Source of the DNA: Hymenobacter terrestris
Lineage (GTDB): Bacteria > Bacteroidota > Bacteroidia > Cytophagales > Hymenobacteraceae
NCBI RefSeq assembly: GCF_013377905.1
Contig: NZ_JABKAV010000006.1
Coordinates: 62,001 to 126,000 of the forward strand
Direction of reading: 5' to 3'
Length of the DNA stretch: 64,000 nucleotides
This document shows positions 34,052 to 43,016 of the stretch, piece by piece. A model generated the notes under the pieces. The model was not told the origin of the DNA, made no database searches, and worked only from the letters and a program-made list of their open reading frames with translations. A program made the position numbers and the translations under genes. How positions within the stretch are numbered: the first letter of the stretch is position 1; each line of letters begins with the position of its first letter.

Positions 34052-34792
34052 ATGTGGCTTGCCGTTTTCGCGCTGTTTCTGACGGTTCTGGGGGCCGGGT
34101 GGCTAACGCGCTTCGTGCCCACGGCCGGCACCGTCTGGATGAAGCCGCTGCTGGCTTTCAGCGGCGCTTACCTGTTTACGCTCACCGTAACGCACTTGCT
34201 GCCCGAGGCCTTGGAGCTGCGGGCCGGCCATCAGGTGGGCTATTTCGTGCTGGCGGGCTTTTTCGGGCAGATGCTGCTGGAGGTTTTCTCGCAGGGCGTT
34301 GAGCACGGCCATGTGCATCATCATCCCGAGCACCCCGGGCACGTCGATCAGGTCCCGTTTATGCTGCTTTTTTCGCTGGGTATCCACTCTTTTTTAGAGG
34401 GCAGCATTCTGATTAAAGACCCGGTAGCCGGCGACGTAAGTCATAATTTCTATGCCATTCTCACCGGCATTGCCCTGCACCATATTCCGGCCGCCTTCGC
34501 CCTGATGGCGCTGCTACAGCTGCGGCTCGGTTCGTTCCGGCGGGCCCTCCCCTACTTGCTTTTGTTTGCGTTGGCAGGCCCGGCGGGCATCATTATCAGT
34601 AACTACGTAGTGCTCGACCAACTGCTGGGCACCGGCCTGTATGCCGCCTTGCTGGGCTTGGTAGCTGGTAATTTCCTTCACGTCTCCACTACCATTCTGT
34701 TCGAAACCAGCCCCGACCACCGCCTTAATGTGCGCAAGCTGTTGGCCACGCTGGCCGGTCTGCTGCTGGCCCTGGCCGTGGATATTTTTTAA
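34052..34792 (+). CDS. ZIP family metal transporter
   Basis: 246-residue polytopic inner-membrane protein with about seven hydrophobic segments, predicted to import divalent metals such as zinc. The cytoplasmic loop after the third helix is histidine-rich (HGHVHHHPEHPGHVDQ). The metal-binding helices contain HSFLEGS and ALHHIPAAFALMA, the conserved H-x3-E and H-H-I-P motifs of the ZIP family. A near-match promoter (TATACTTG) lies about 50 bases upstream. The gene is followed by the terminator at 34962. Confidence 0.92.
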   Translation: MWLAVFALFLTVLGAGWLTRFVPTAGTVWMKPLLAFSGAYLFTLTVTHLLPEALELRAGHQVGYFVLAGFFGQMLLEVFSQGVEHGHVHHHPEHPGHVDQVPFMLLFSLGIHSFLEGSILIKDPVAGDVSHNFYAILTGIALHHIPAAFALMALLQLRLGSFRRALPYLLLFALAGPAGIIISNYVVLDQLLGTGLYAALLGLVAGNFLHVSTTILFETSPDHRLNVRKLLATLAGLLLALAVDIF

Positions 34793-34860
34793 GTTGCTAG
34801 CTGTCAGAGCCTTATTTAAAAACCTCTGTGCCATCTTCTCACAGCAGGATATAGTGCGAG

Positions 34861-34937
34861 GCTGAAGCTTTGCGTACCGTTGCTGACTGTCAAACGACGT
34901 CGTTCAACGATGCACGAAGCTGGAGCTTTGCGCTACA
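34861..34937. repeat. Hairpin repeat (GAAGCTGGAGCTTTGCGCTAC family)
   Basis: Imperfect inverted repeat containing GCTGAAGCTTTGCGTACCGT and CGAAGCTGGAGCTTTGCGCTAC, in the gap between the ZIP gene and the bidirectional terminator. Other members occur at 58768-58858 and, degenerate, near 6729. Confidence 0.7.
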
Positions 34938-34961
34938 GCTTCACAGAAGCCCTGAAACCAT

Positions 34962-35002
34962 AAAAAAGGCCGGCCCGGGATAAATCCCAGACCGGCCTTT
35001 TT
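34962..35002. terminator. Bidirectional terminator between the ZIP gene and the M13 peptidase
   Basis: AAAAAAGGCCGG paired with CCGGCCTTTTT around an imperfect GC-rich inner stem. Both ends carry A/T runs, and it lies between convergent genes. Confidence 0.85.
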
Positions 35003-35038
35003 GCACGGCGCTGACAGCTAATAGCTATCAGTTATAGA

Positions 35039-37150
35039 TTACCAAATCCGGGCGCGTTGCTGCTCCTGACGCACCATTTTTGCGGGTTCCTTGCAACCGA
35101 AAGCTTCGTAGAACTCGGGCATGTTCATGAGCGGGCCGTTGGTGCGGTACTGAGCCGGCGAGTGCGAGTCGGTGAGGACTTGCTGGCGCAGGTACTCGGG
35201 GCGGGCGTTGGTACGCCACACTTGGGCCCAGGCCAGGAAGAAGCGCTGCTCGGGCGTGAAGCCGTCGTAGCGGGGCGGCGGGGTGCTGCCGTATTTCTGC
35301 TTGAGCTGCTTTTCGAGGGCCGAGTAGGCCAGGGCCAGCCCGCCGAAGTCGGCCAGGTTCTCGCCCATCGTCAGCTTACCGTTCACGAACACCGAATCGA
35401 GCGGCGAGAAGGCCGAATACTGGGCGCCTACCATATCGGCGCGCTTCGTGAACTCGGTAGCGTCTTCCTTGGTCCACCAGTCGCGCAGGTTGCCCTGAGC
35501 ATCCGACTGCCGGCCCCGGTCGTCGAAACCGTGCGTGATTTCGTGGCCGATTACCGCGCCCATGCCGCCGTAGTTCACCGCGTCATCGGCCTTAGGGTCG
35601 AAGAAGGGCGGCTGCATAATGCCGGCCGGAAACACGATTTCGTTGAGCGAGGAATTGTAGTAGGCGTTCACCGTGGGCGGCGTCATGCCCCATACCGAGC
35701 GGTCGATGGGCTTGCCGTAGCGGCTCACGTTGTCCTTACTTTCCCACTCGCGGGCCGCCAGCACGTTCTGCAGATACGACTCGCGCGAGATGTTGAGGGC
35801 CGAATAATCCTTCCACTTGTCGGGGTAGCCGATTTTTACGGTGAACGAGTTGAGCTTTTTCATGGCCTCTTCCTTGGTGGCCGGGCTCATCCATTCCAAC
35901 CCCTGGATATGCTCGCCCATGGCTTCCTTGATGTTGGCCACCATCTGCTGGGCTTTCACCTTGGTTTCGGGCTTGAACGCCTTATCTACGTACAGCTGGC
36001 CGAAGGCTTCACCCAGCGAGCCATCGGTGGCGCGCAGCATGCGCTTCCAGCGGGGCTGCTGCTGCTTGGCCCCGCTCAGCACCTGCTGAAACCGGAACTG
36101 CTCATCGACATAGGCTTGGGGCAAAGCCGAAACCACCGACGACACCAGATGCCAGCGCAGGTAGGTTTTCCAGTCCTGCAGCGGCTCCTGCGTCAGGGCC
36201 GCGTTAGCCTCTTTCAAGAATTCGGGCTGACCCACAATCACTTCCTGGGCGCCGGCCAGGCTGAGGGCGGGCAGCATGGCAGGTAGGTTCAGGTTGGGAA
36301 ACTGCTTGCTGGCCTCGGCCACACTCATTTTGTTGTAATTGGCGTAGGGGTCGCGCATGGCCACGCGGTCCTTGCTGGCCTTGGCTAGGCGGGTTTCAAT
36401 GCGCAGCACTGCCGCGGCGCTTTTAGCGGCCTCAGCGGGCGTGTTGCCCAGCATCTTGAAGGTGTTATTGAGGTACACCAGATAAGCGGCCCGGATGGTT
36501 TTCGAGCGCGAATCATCCTTGAGGTAATAGTCGCGGTCGGGCAGACTCAGGCCGCCCTGGCTCAGGTACAGGGCGTACTCGTCGCTCTTTTTGCGGTCCT
36601 GGTTCACGCCCAGGCCAAACACCGAGCGGGTTTGCAGCTGCTGGGCCCGCACCAAACCCATCTGCAGGTCCTTCAGGCCCTTAATTTTGTCGATGCGGTT
36701 GAGCTCGGGGTTAAGGTACTTAAGGCCGGCCTTTTCGATGGTCGTCGAGTCCATGGCCGTGGCGTAGTAGTCGCCCACTTTCTGCAGGTTCGAGCCTTTC
36801 GTGGCCGTCGTATTGGCCGCCGACTCCTCCAAAATCTGGCGCATTACGGCTTCATTCTGGTTGATGAGCCCGTTCCAGGAGCTCCAGCGCGACTCGGCCG
36901 CCGGCACGGGATTGTTCTTCAGCCAGGTGCCCGAAGCGTACTGGAAGAAGTCCTCACAGGCCGACACCGAGGGGTCGATGTTGGCCGGGTCGAGGCCCAC
37001 GCCGGGCATGATAGGGCCGAGCTGCGGGGCAGCGGCTGCGGGGCTGGCCGTAGTGCTGGCCGTGGTAGCCGGTGCGCTGGTCGCGCAGCTGCCCAAAGCC
37101 AAGCCGGCGGCGGTGCCGAGGGTAAGTAGTAGAGTCCGTTGTGGCGTCAT
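35039..37150 (-). CDS. M13 family metallopeptidase lipoprotein (copy 1)
   Basis: 703-residue zinc metallopeptidase of the neprilysin/PepO family, exported as a lipoprotein (MTPQRTLLLTLGTAAGLALGSC, lipobox LGSC). The zinc site is VIGHEITHGFDD (HExxH), with the third ligand Glu in MGENLADFGGLALAY. The family signature NAYYNSSLNEIVFPAGIMQP and C-terminal CxxW-like end (ARIW) are present. It cleaves oligopeptides on the periplasmic or surface side (family knowledge). A tandem paralogue of identical length lies upstream on the same strand. Confidence 0.95.
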   Translation of the reverse strand: MTPQRTLLLTLGTAAGLALGSCATSAPATTASTTASPAAAAPQLGPIMPGVGLDPANIDPSVSACEDFFQYASGTWLKNNPVPAAESRWSSWNGLINQNEAVMRQILEESAANTTATKGSNLQKVGDYYATAMDSTTIEKAGLKYLNPELNRIDKIKGLKDLQMGLVRAQQLQTRSVFGLGVNQDRKKSDEYALYLSQGGLSLPDRDYYLKDDSRSKTIRAAYLVYLNNTFKMLGNTPAEAAKSAAAVLRIETRLAKASKDRVAMRDPYANYNKMSVAEASKQFPNLNLPAMLPALSLAGAQEVIVGQPEFLKEANAALTQEPLQDWKTYLRWHLVSSVVSALPQAYVDEQFRFQQVLSGAKQQQPRWKRMLRATDGSLGEAFGQLYVDKAFKPETKVKAQQMVANIKEAMGEHIQGLEWMSPATKEEAMKKLNSFTVKIGYPDKWKDYSALNISRESYLQNVLAAREWESKDNVSRYGKPIDRSVWGMTPPTVNAYYNSSLNEIVFPAGIMQPPFFDPKADDAVNYGGMGAVIGHEITHGFDDRGRQSDAQGNLRDWWTKEDATEFTKRADMVGAQYSAFSPLDSVFVNGKLTMGENLADFGGLALAYSALEKQLKQKYGSTPPPRYDGFTPEQRFFLAWAQVWRTNARPEYLRQQVLTDSHSPAQYRTNGPLMNMPEFYEAFGCKEPAKMVRQEQQRARIW

Positions 37151-37194
37151 GAGGTTGTGGGGATTAGGGAGTTGAGAGATGGATTATGGAGTGA

Positions 37195-37313
37195 GAACGT
37201 CATGCTGAGCGAAGCCGAAGCATCTCTACCGCAATGCTAATCTTAACACGAGGGTTACCATTGCGGTAGAGATGCTTCGACTACGCCTCCGGCTACGCTC
37301 AGCATAACAGCTC
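37195..37313. repeat. Long hairpin repeat between the two M13 genes (GAAGCATCTC family)
   Basis: Inverted repeat with arms CATGCTGAGCGAAGCCGAAG...CATCTCTACCGCAATG and complement. It sits exactly between the stop of copy 2 and the start of copy 1. Confidence 0.85.
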
Positions 37314-37329
37314 TTTTATCATTCTTTCA

Positions 37330-39441
37330 TTACCAGATTTTCGCACGCTCGTCCTCGGCCCGTACCATTTTCTGGCCGGGCTGGCAGCCGAAGGCCTGGT
37401 AGAACTCGGGCATATTCATGAGCGGGCCGATGGTGCGGTACTGGCCGGGCGAGTGCGGGTCGGTGAGGATTTGCTGGCGCAGGGCCTGGGGGCGGATGTT
37501 GGTACGCCGTAGCTGGGCCCAGCTCAGGAAGAAGCGCTGCTCGGGCGTAAAACCGTCGATGAGCGGGCGCTTGCCTTTGCCGTAGGTCTTGTCGAGCTGC
37601 TTCTGGAGGGCGGCGTACACGATGGTGAGGCCGGCGAAGTCGGCCAGGTTCTCGCCCATGGTCAGCTTGCCGTTCACGTACACCGAGTCCAGCGGCGAGA
37701 AGGCCGAATATTGGGTACCTACGATGCCGGCGCGCTTGGTAAACTCAGCCGCGTCGGCCGGCGTCCACCAGTCGCGCAGGTTGCCCTGCGAGTCATACTT
37801 GCGGCCCGAGTCGTCGAAGCCGTGCGTGATTTCGTGACCCATTACCCCGCCAATGGCGCCGTAGTTCACCGCGTCATCAGCAGCGGGGTCGAAGAAGGGC
37901 GGTTGCAGGTAGCCAGCCGGGAACACGATTTCGTTCATCGGCGGGCTGTAGTAGGCGTTAATGGTGGGCGGTGTCATGCCCCACTCGTTGCGGTCAATCG
38001 GGCCGCCAAACTTGCTCACGTTCTGCCGGAAGTTCCACTTCCGGGCAGCCAGCACGTTTTGCAGGTATGATTCGCGGCTGATGTTGAGAGCTGAATAGTC
38101 CTTCCACTTATCGGGGTAGCCGATTTTCACCTGCAAGGCGGCCAGCTTTTTCAGGGCTTCCTGCTTGGTGGGCGCGCTCATCCAGGTGTTGGTCTGGATG
38201 TGTTCAGCCATGGATTCGCGGATGTTGGCCAGCATATCCAGCGCCTTCTGCTTGGCGGCGGGCGGGAAGGCCTCATCCACATACAGCTGCCCGAAGGCCT
38301 CGCCCAGCGTGTTGTCGGTGGCGCTCAGCATGCGCTTCCAGCGCGTGGGCTGCTGGCGGGCACCGCTCTGCACCTGGGCAAACCGGAACGCCTCATCGCC
38401 AAACGCCTTGGGCAACGCCGAAGTCAGCGACGATACCAGCTGCCAATCGAGGTAGGTTTTGAGCTCGGCCACCGGCGTCTGCTTCAGCACGTTGCTTAGC
38501 TCCTGGAAAAACTCGGGCTGGCCCACGATTACCTCAGTAGCCGCGCCCAGGCCGTTGGTTTTCAGCAACGCGGGCAGGCCCATATTGGGGAACTGCTTGC
38601 TGGCTTCAGCCAGCGTCATCTTGTTGTAGCTGGCGTAGGGGTCGCGCAGCGAAACCCGGTCTTTGCTGGCCTGGGCCAGGCGGGTTTCGAGGCGCAATAC
38701 GGCCTTGGCTTTGGTGGCGGCGGCCGTTTCGCTCTCGCCCAGCAGCTTAAATGTGTTGGTGAGGTACTGCACGTAGGCCGTGCGTACGGCCAGCGAGCGG
38801 GCGTCACTTTTCAGGTAGTAGTCGCGGTCGGGCATGCTTAGGCCGCCTTGGCTCATGCTCACCACGTACTGGCTGCTGTTTTTGCGGTCGGGCGTTACGC
38901 CGGCCCGGAAGAACGCGCCGGTGCCGAGCGTCTGCTGACGGGCAATTTCGGTGCGCACGCCGGCCAGGTCGCGGATGGCGGCAATGCGGGCCAGTTCAGG
39001 CTTGAGGTACTTCAAGCCGGCTTGTTCCAGACCAGTCGAGTCCATGCCCGAGGCGTAGAAGTCGCCTACTTTCTGGCGGTTGCTGCCGGGGGCAGCGGCG
39101 CGGTCGGCGGCGGCATCATCGAGCAGCTGGCGCAGGCGAGCCTGGGTGCGGTCATTCAGCAGGTTGCGCGGGCCCCAGCTGGAGGCGTAGCCCGGCACCG
39201 GGTTGTTGCGCAGCCAGTTGCCGCCCGAAAACTGGAAGAAGTCCTCGCAGGGCTCCACCGAGCGGTCGACATCGGCCAGGTTGATGCTGCGGCCGGGCCC
39301 CAAGTCCTGGACGGCGGCGGCGGGCGTTGGGGCAACGGGGGCAGTTTGGGTAACGGCCGCGGGCTGGGAGGTAGCGCAACCGGCCAGCGCCAGCAGCAGA
39401 GCCGCTGTCCCGGCCCGGTGAGGGGTGGAAAGGTTGTTCAT
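37330..39441 (-). CDS. M13 family metallopeptidase lipoprotein (copy 2)
   Basis: 703 residues, the same length as copy 1. Signal MNNLSTPHRAGTAALLLALAGC with lipobox LAGC. Zinc site VMGHEITHGFDD, third ligand in MGENLADFAGLTIVY, and NAYYSPPMNEIVFPAGYLQP as the substrate-side motif. The C-terminal MPEFYQAFGCQPGQKMVRAE parallels copy 1 closely, indicating duplication in place. The ATG at 39441 begins the signal peptide; the upstream extension would be translated from a hairpin repeat. Export and peptidase role as for copy 1. Confidence 0.95.
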   Translation of the reverse strand: MNNLSTPHRAGTAALLLALAGCATSQPAAVTQTAPVAPTPAAAVQDLGPGRSINLADVDRSVEPCEDFFQFSGGNWLRNNPVPGYASSWGPRNLLNDRTQARLRQLLDDAAADRAAAPGSNRQKVGDFYASGMDSTGLEQAGLKYLKPELARIAAIRDLAGVRTEIARQQTLGTGAFFRAGVTPDRKNSSQYVVSMSQGGLSMPDRDYYLKSDARSLAVRTAYVQYLTNTFKLLGESETAAATKAKAVLRLETRLAQASKDRVSLRDPYASYNKMTLAEASKQFPNMGLPALLKTNGLGAATEVIVGQPEFFQELSNVLKQTPVAELKTYLDWQLVSSLTSALPKAFGDEAFRFAQVQSGARQQPTRWKRMLSATDNTLGEAFGQLYVDEAFPPAAKQKALDMLANIRESMAEHIQTNTWMSAPTKQEALKKLAALQVKIGYPDKWKDYSALNISRESYLQNVLAARKWNFRQNVSKFGGPIDRNEWGMTPPTINAYYSPPMNEIVFPAGYLQPPFFDPAADDAVNYGAIGGVMGHEITHGFDDSGRKYDSQGNLRDWWTPADAAEFTKRAGIVGTQYSAFSPLDSVYVNGKLTMGENLADFAGLTIVYAALQKQLDKTYGKGKRPLIDGFTPEQRFFLSWAQLRRTNIRPQALRQQILTDPHSPGQYRTIGPLMNMPEFYQAFGCQPGQKMVRAEDERAKIW

Positions 39442-39507
39442 GCAGGAAGATAAAGACAAAGAGTGTAATAAGGTCGTGGAATTGTGCTGCAAGCTGCAAG
39501 CCCCACT

Positions 39508-39623
39508 AAGCAATCTGTCATTCTGAGCAGCGCGAAGAATCTCGCGGGCCAAAGTAATCCTGTCGTCAGGAGTTAGCATGGCCCGCGAGATTCTTCGCGC
39601 TGCTCAGAATGACAGATTGCTTA
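39508..39623. repeat. Long hairpin repeat (GAAGAATCTCGCG / CAGAATGACAG family)
   Basis: Nearly perfect inverted repeat with ~44-bp arms (AAGCAATCTGTCATTCTGAG...) around a ~27-base loop. One of the longest-armed copies in the window. It lies upstream of M13 copy 2 and just beyond the end of the OYE gene. Confidence 0.92.
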
Positions 39624-39635
39624 GATTATGGCTTA

Positions 39636-40706
39636 CTACGGCTTGGATTTCGCCCGCTCGTACTGCACCGGCCACTTCACATCAACCCCTAGCTCGTGGG
39701 CGGCGTGGAGCGGGAAATACGGGTCGCGCAACGACTCGCGTCCCAGCAATATCACGTCGGCCTTGCCGGAAGCAACAATTTCCTCGGCCTGTTGGGCATC
39801 GGTGATGAGGCCGACAGCGCCAGTGGGCAGGCCGGTTTCGCGGCGCACCTGCTCGGCGAACTGCACCTGGTAGCCGGGGCCCACAGGAATATCAGCCTTG
39901 GGCACATTGGCGGCTGTCGAGCAGTCGAGCAAATCCACGCCGGCCTCCTGCAGCAGGCGGGCCAGACGCACTGAGTCGTCGCCGGTCCAGCCGCCTTCGG
40001 TCCAGTCGGTGGCCGAGATGCGCACCCACAGCGGCAGCGAATCGGGCATTTCGGCACGGGTGGCCGCCACCACATCCAGCAGTAGCCGAACGCGGTTTTC
40101 GAATGAGCCGCCGTACGCATCGGTGCGCTCGTTGCTGAGGGGCGACATGAATTCGTGCAGCAGGTAGCCGTGAGCCGCGTGCAGCTCAATCACCTCGAAA
40201 CCGGCCTCAACGGCCCGGCGGGCACCCTGCCGGAAATCTTCTACTACCTGCTCAATTCCGGCTTTATCCAGGGCCTGCGGAGTGGGATAGTCGTCGCTGA
40301 AGGCCAGGGCGCTGGGGCCCACGGTGGTCCAGCCGCCCTCGGCCGGGGTCAGGGTGTGGCCGCCCTGCCAAGTGTTGGCGTGGCTGGCTTTGCGGCCGGC
40401 GTGGGCCAGCTGAATGCCCGAGGCGCCGCCTTGGGTGCGGATAAAATCGGTGATGCGGCGCAGGCCGGGCACATGCTCGTCCTGCCAGATGCCGAGGTCG
40501 TCGGGGGTGATGCGGCCGATGGGCGTGACGGCGGCGGCTTCGAGCAGCACCAGCCCGGCCCCGCCCACGGCCCGCGAACCCAGATGCACCAGATGCCAGT
40601 CGGAGCTGAAGCCATCAACGGAGCTGTACTGGCACATGGGCGAGATGATGATACGGTTGCGGAGCGTGACGCTACGCTGGGTAAAGGGCTGAAACAGATG
40701 AACCAT
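39636..40706 (-). CDS. NADH:flavin oxidoreductase (old yellow enzyme, YqjM-like)
   Basis: About 356-residue FMN-dependent ene-reductase. The family start is VHLFQPFTQRSVTLRNRIIIS followed by PMCQYSS, in which Cys is the flavin-tuning residue of the thermophilic/YqjM class. The substrate-binding His pair is in IQLAHAGRKAS, the motif FxxxGFDxxExHxAHGYLL appears as AGFEVIELHAAHGYLLHEFMSPL split in two, and ERTDAYGGS follows. It reduces electrophilic alkenes or quinones using NADPH (family knowledge). It diverges from a pirin gene; together with the nearby Rrf2 gene this looks like an electrophile/redox stress group. The ATG at 40706 is the family-like start. Confidence 0.93.
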   Translation of the reverse strand: MVHLFQPFTQRSVTLRNRIIISPMCQYSSVDGFSSDWHLVHLGSRAVGGAGLVLLEAAAVTPIGRITPDDLGIWQDEHVPGLRRITDFIRTQGGASGIQLAHAGRKASHANTWQGGHTLTPAEGGWTTVGPSALAFSDDYPTPQALDKAGIEQVVEDFRQGARRAVEAGFEVIELHAAHGYLLHEFMSPLSNERTDAYGGSFENRVRLLLDVVAATRAEMPDSLPLWVRISATDWTEGGWTGDDSVRLARLLQEAGVDLLDCSTAANVPKADIPVGPGYQVQFAEQVRRETGLPTGAVGLITDAQQAEEIVASGKADVILLGRESLRDPYFPLHAAHELGVDVKWPVQYERAKSKP

Positions 40707-40858
40707 TCGGGAATTTATTGTTGAATCGGGGTGAAAAGAAGTGAGGCTGGAGCCCGCCGTAATAACAAAACGGGCCGTAAACGTTTTATCCGCCGCCGCT
40801 TCGCCTCTCCTACGGCCCGGCCGGTCTTTCAACCAAATCACCCTCTATTTCTCTGCCC

Positions 40859-41716
40859 ATGCGTACCATCAAAGCCGTTCATCAGGCCCAAAGCGCCCCC
40901 ATTGCCGATCTGACGACCTTCCGCGCCCTGCCCACCAGCTTGTTGCAGCACCTCGACCCGTTTCTGTTTCTCAATCACCACGGCCCGCAAACCTACCCGG
41001 CCCGCAACCGGGGCCTACCCTTCGGCCCTCACCCCCACCGCGGCTTCGAAACCGTTACGTTCATTCTGGAAGGCGACATTATGCACCAGGATTCGGGCGG
41101 GCACCGCAGCGTCATCGGGCCGGGCGGCATTCAGTGGATGACGGCTGGCCGGGGCCTGATTCACTCCGAAATATCCTCCGACGAGTTCAAGCAGGCTGGC
41201 GGCCCGCTGGAAATCCTGCAGCTCTGGGTAAACCTGCCGGCCCGCCTGAAAATGACGGAGCCCCGCTACACCGGCCTGCAGAAACCTGAAATTCCGACCG
41301 TAACGCTCGATGAGGGCCGCGTGACCATCCACGCCGTATCGGGCGAGTGGGACGGTACTGCCGGAGCCGTGCAGCCGCTCACCAACATGGCGCTGGCTAC
41401 CGTTAATTTCCGGCAGGATGGTCAGCTGCACCTGAACATTGCGGCCGAGCGCACGATTTTCTGCTACGTGATTCGGGGCCGGCTACGCATAAACGGGCAG
41501 GAGGCCGAGGCCCGGCAGCTGGTCGAGTTCAACTACGATGGCAATGAGCTGGAGGCACAGGCCCTGACCGATGACGCCATACTTCTGCTCGGCCACGCCA
41601 CGCCGTTCGGGGAGCCCATTGTAGCCGCCGGACCGTTCGTGATGAATTCCGAAGCCGAAATACGGCAGGCCTACCAGGATTATCAGGCGGGGCTTTTCGG
41701 TACCTGGACCGAGTAA
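40859..41716 (+). CDS. Pirin family protein
   Basis: 285-residue bicupin. The metal-binding residues of the N-terminal cupin are visible in FGPHPHRGFETVTFILEG (two His) and TAGRGLIHSE (His and Glu). The C-terminal half has the pirin_C domain (GHATPFGEPIVAAGPFVMNS). Some pirins are quercetin dioxygenases and others redox-sensing nuclear or cytoplasmic regulators; the function here is unknown. It diverges from an old-yellow-enzyme gene, and the downstream Rrf2 gene has its own promoter with a large palindrome. Confidence 0.93.
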   Translation: MRTIKAVHQAQSAPIADLTTFRALPTSLLQHLDPFLFLNHHGPQTYPARNRGLPFGPHPHRGFETVTFILEGDIMHQDSGGHRSVIGPGGIQWMTAGRGLIHSEISSDEFKQAGGPLEILQLWVNLPARLKMTEPRYTGLQKPEIPTVTLDEGRVTIHAVSGEWDGTAGAVQPLTNMALATVNFRQDGQLHLNIAAERTIFCYVIRGRLRINGQEAEARQLVEFNYDGNELEAQALTDDAILLLGHATPFGEPIVAAGPFVMNSEAEIRQAYQDYQAGLFGTWTE

Positions 41717-41747
41717 GCAGCCGAAAGATGAGCTATGCTGGCCTATA

Positions 41748-41794
41748 ACGCAAAGAAAATGATTGTGTACAATCATTTTCTTTGCGTACATTTG
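41748..41794 (+). promoter_or_regulatory. Rrf2 gene promoter covered by a 40-bp palindrome
   Basis: Perfect 19-bp arms (41748-41766 and 41769-41787) separated by GT. The promoter is TTG at 41763-41765, 21 bases, then TACATTTG at 41787-41794. The palindrome covers the -33 element and touches the first base of the -7 element. With the Rrf2-type regulator starting at 41821, this is most simply an autoregulatory operator (inference). Confidence 0.6.
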
Positions 41795-41820
41795 TAACCG
41801 AAGCTGTTACTTACCTGGTT

Positions 41821-42270
41821 ATGAACACCCGTTTTGCCGTTGCAACCCACATTATGGCCTACCTGGCGCACTCTTCTGGGCAGCCGGTGTCGTCGGATGT
41901 GCTGGCTGGCAGTGCTGGCACGCACCCGGTAGTGGTGCGGCGGCTGCTGGGCACGCTGGCGGCGGCTGGGTTGGTACGCAGCCAGCGCGGCAGCGGCGGC
42001 GGCACGCTGCTGGCCCGCTCACCGGCCGACATTTCGCTGCTCGATGTGTACCGGGCCATGCAGCAGGCCGAGCCCGACCTGTTTCAGGTAGGCAGCACCA
42101 CCCCCAACCACCAGTGCGACTTGGGCCGGGTAATGCAGCAGACACTCGAAGGACTATTCGGGCCGGCTATTGAGGCCATGTACACGGCATTAGCGGCCGT
42201 TTCGCTGGCTCAGCTGCAGCAGCAGCTACACCAGCGGCTGGCAGATTGCTGTTCCCAAAGCTCGGCCTGA
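41821..42270 (+). CDS. Rrf2 family transcriptional regulator
   Basis: About 149-residue winged-helix regulator. The family start is MNTRFAVATHIMAYLAHSSG, and the recognition helix region is AGSAGTHPVVVRRLLGTLAAAGLVRSQR split in two, with the wing GSGGGTLLARSP. In the cluster position where IscR/NsrR have three Cys, only one is visible (HQCDLGRV), plus CC near the C-terminus, so an Fe-S cluster is unlikely with the usual ligands. It resembles the YwnA/Rrf2 thiol-type group. Its promoter is overlapped by a 40-bp palindrome. Confidence 0.88.
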   Translation: MNTRFAVATHIMAYLAHSSGQPVSSDVLAGSAGTHPVVVRRLLGTLAAAGLVRSQRGSGGGTLLARSPADISLLDVYRAMQQAEPDLFQVGSTTPNHQCDLGRVMQQTLEGLFGPAIEAMYTALAAVSLAQLQQQLHQRLADCCSQSSA

Positions 42271-42417
42271 CCAAAAGTGTTGGCCCATATTTGGGCAGCT
42301 TCTCTTTTATTCAATTTTACTTCTGCTGGGTTTCGGCTCTCTTCGCAGAAGCGCCTTTTTTACCGGTTACTGGCCCAAACAGGGCCGTCCGACTCAAGAG
42401 TCAGCTGGTTCCAACTC

Positions 42418-42978
42418 ATGAAAAAATCAATTAGCGCGGGGCTACTCCTGCTTGCCTTCGCGGCTGGCGGCACTGTGCTCCCCCGCTGGCTGGCTCATCC
42501 TCGCCCAACTCCGGTTTCTGTTGTGGTGCCCCCGCCAACGCCTGCTTCGGCAACGATAGCAGGCGAGCCACTGCTGGCCGGCCACAGAGGCCGGGTTCAC
42601 GAGGTGTTCTACTACGAAGGCCAGCACGTGCGGCGCGGGCAATTGCTGCTGAAACTACTCCAGAAGCAGCCCAGCGTACAGCAGCAGCAGTTGCAGCTTC
42701 GGCTGGAGCGGCAGCTGCAGGCCTATGCAGCGTTGCAGCACCAAGCGGCCCCAACCGGGCAACTGGAGGCAGCGCAGGCTCAGCTAGCTGCCACCCGCGA
42801 GCAGCTGGCGCGGGCCGTGCCCATGCTCCATTTCGTGTATGTAACGGCCCCAGCCGATGGCCAGATGCTGGCGCCTACCGCCCACGCCGGCGACCAGCTC
42901 CGGCCTGATTCGCCGGTGGCGCAGCTGGTTGCGTTGCCTACTCCCGATACTACGCCGCTACTCTCCCACGTTGAGTAG
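42418..42978 (+). CDS. Orphan HlyD-like periplasmic adaptor fragment/protein
   Basis: About 186 residues. An N-terminal membrane anchor (SAGLLLLAFAAGGTVLP) is followed by a half-lipoyl motif (LAGHRGRVHEVFYYEG then QHVRRGQLLLKL), an alpha-helical, Gln-rich coiled-coil hairpin (residues ~85-135), and a second half-lipoyl motif (VTAPADGQMLAPTAHAGDQL). This is the core of a membrane-fusion protein (HlyD family) but with a short hairpin and no beta-barrel/membrane-proximal domain. No RND, MFS or ABC partner is adjacent. The next gene encodes an acyl carrier protein. Function unknown. Confidence 0.6.
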   Translation: MKKSISAGLLLLAFAAGGTVLPRWLAHPRPTPVSVVVPPPTPASATIAGEPLLAGHRGRVHEVFYYEGQHVRRGQLLLKLLQKQPSVQQQQLQLRLERQLQAYAALQHQAAPTGQLEAAQAQLAATREQLARAVPMLHFVYVTAPADGQMLAPTAHAGDQLRPDSPVAQLVALPTPDTTPLLSHVE

Positions 42979-43016
42979 GGCCCCAATAGTCTGTTTTTTT
43001 GCTTTCTGATTCTCTC

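Noticed and set aside
35057..36286. Long plus-strand open frame over M13 copy 1
   Set aside because: Antisense shadow of a confirmed metallopeptidase.
41748..41787. Palindrome as terminator of the pirin gene
   Set aside because: The stem is AT-rich, lies over a good promoter, and is not followed by a T-run.
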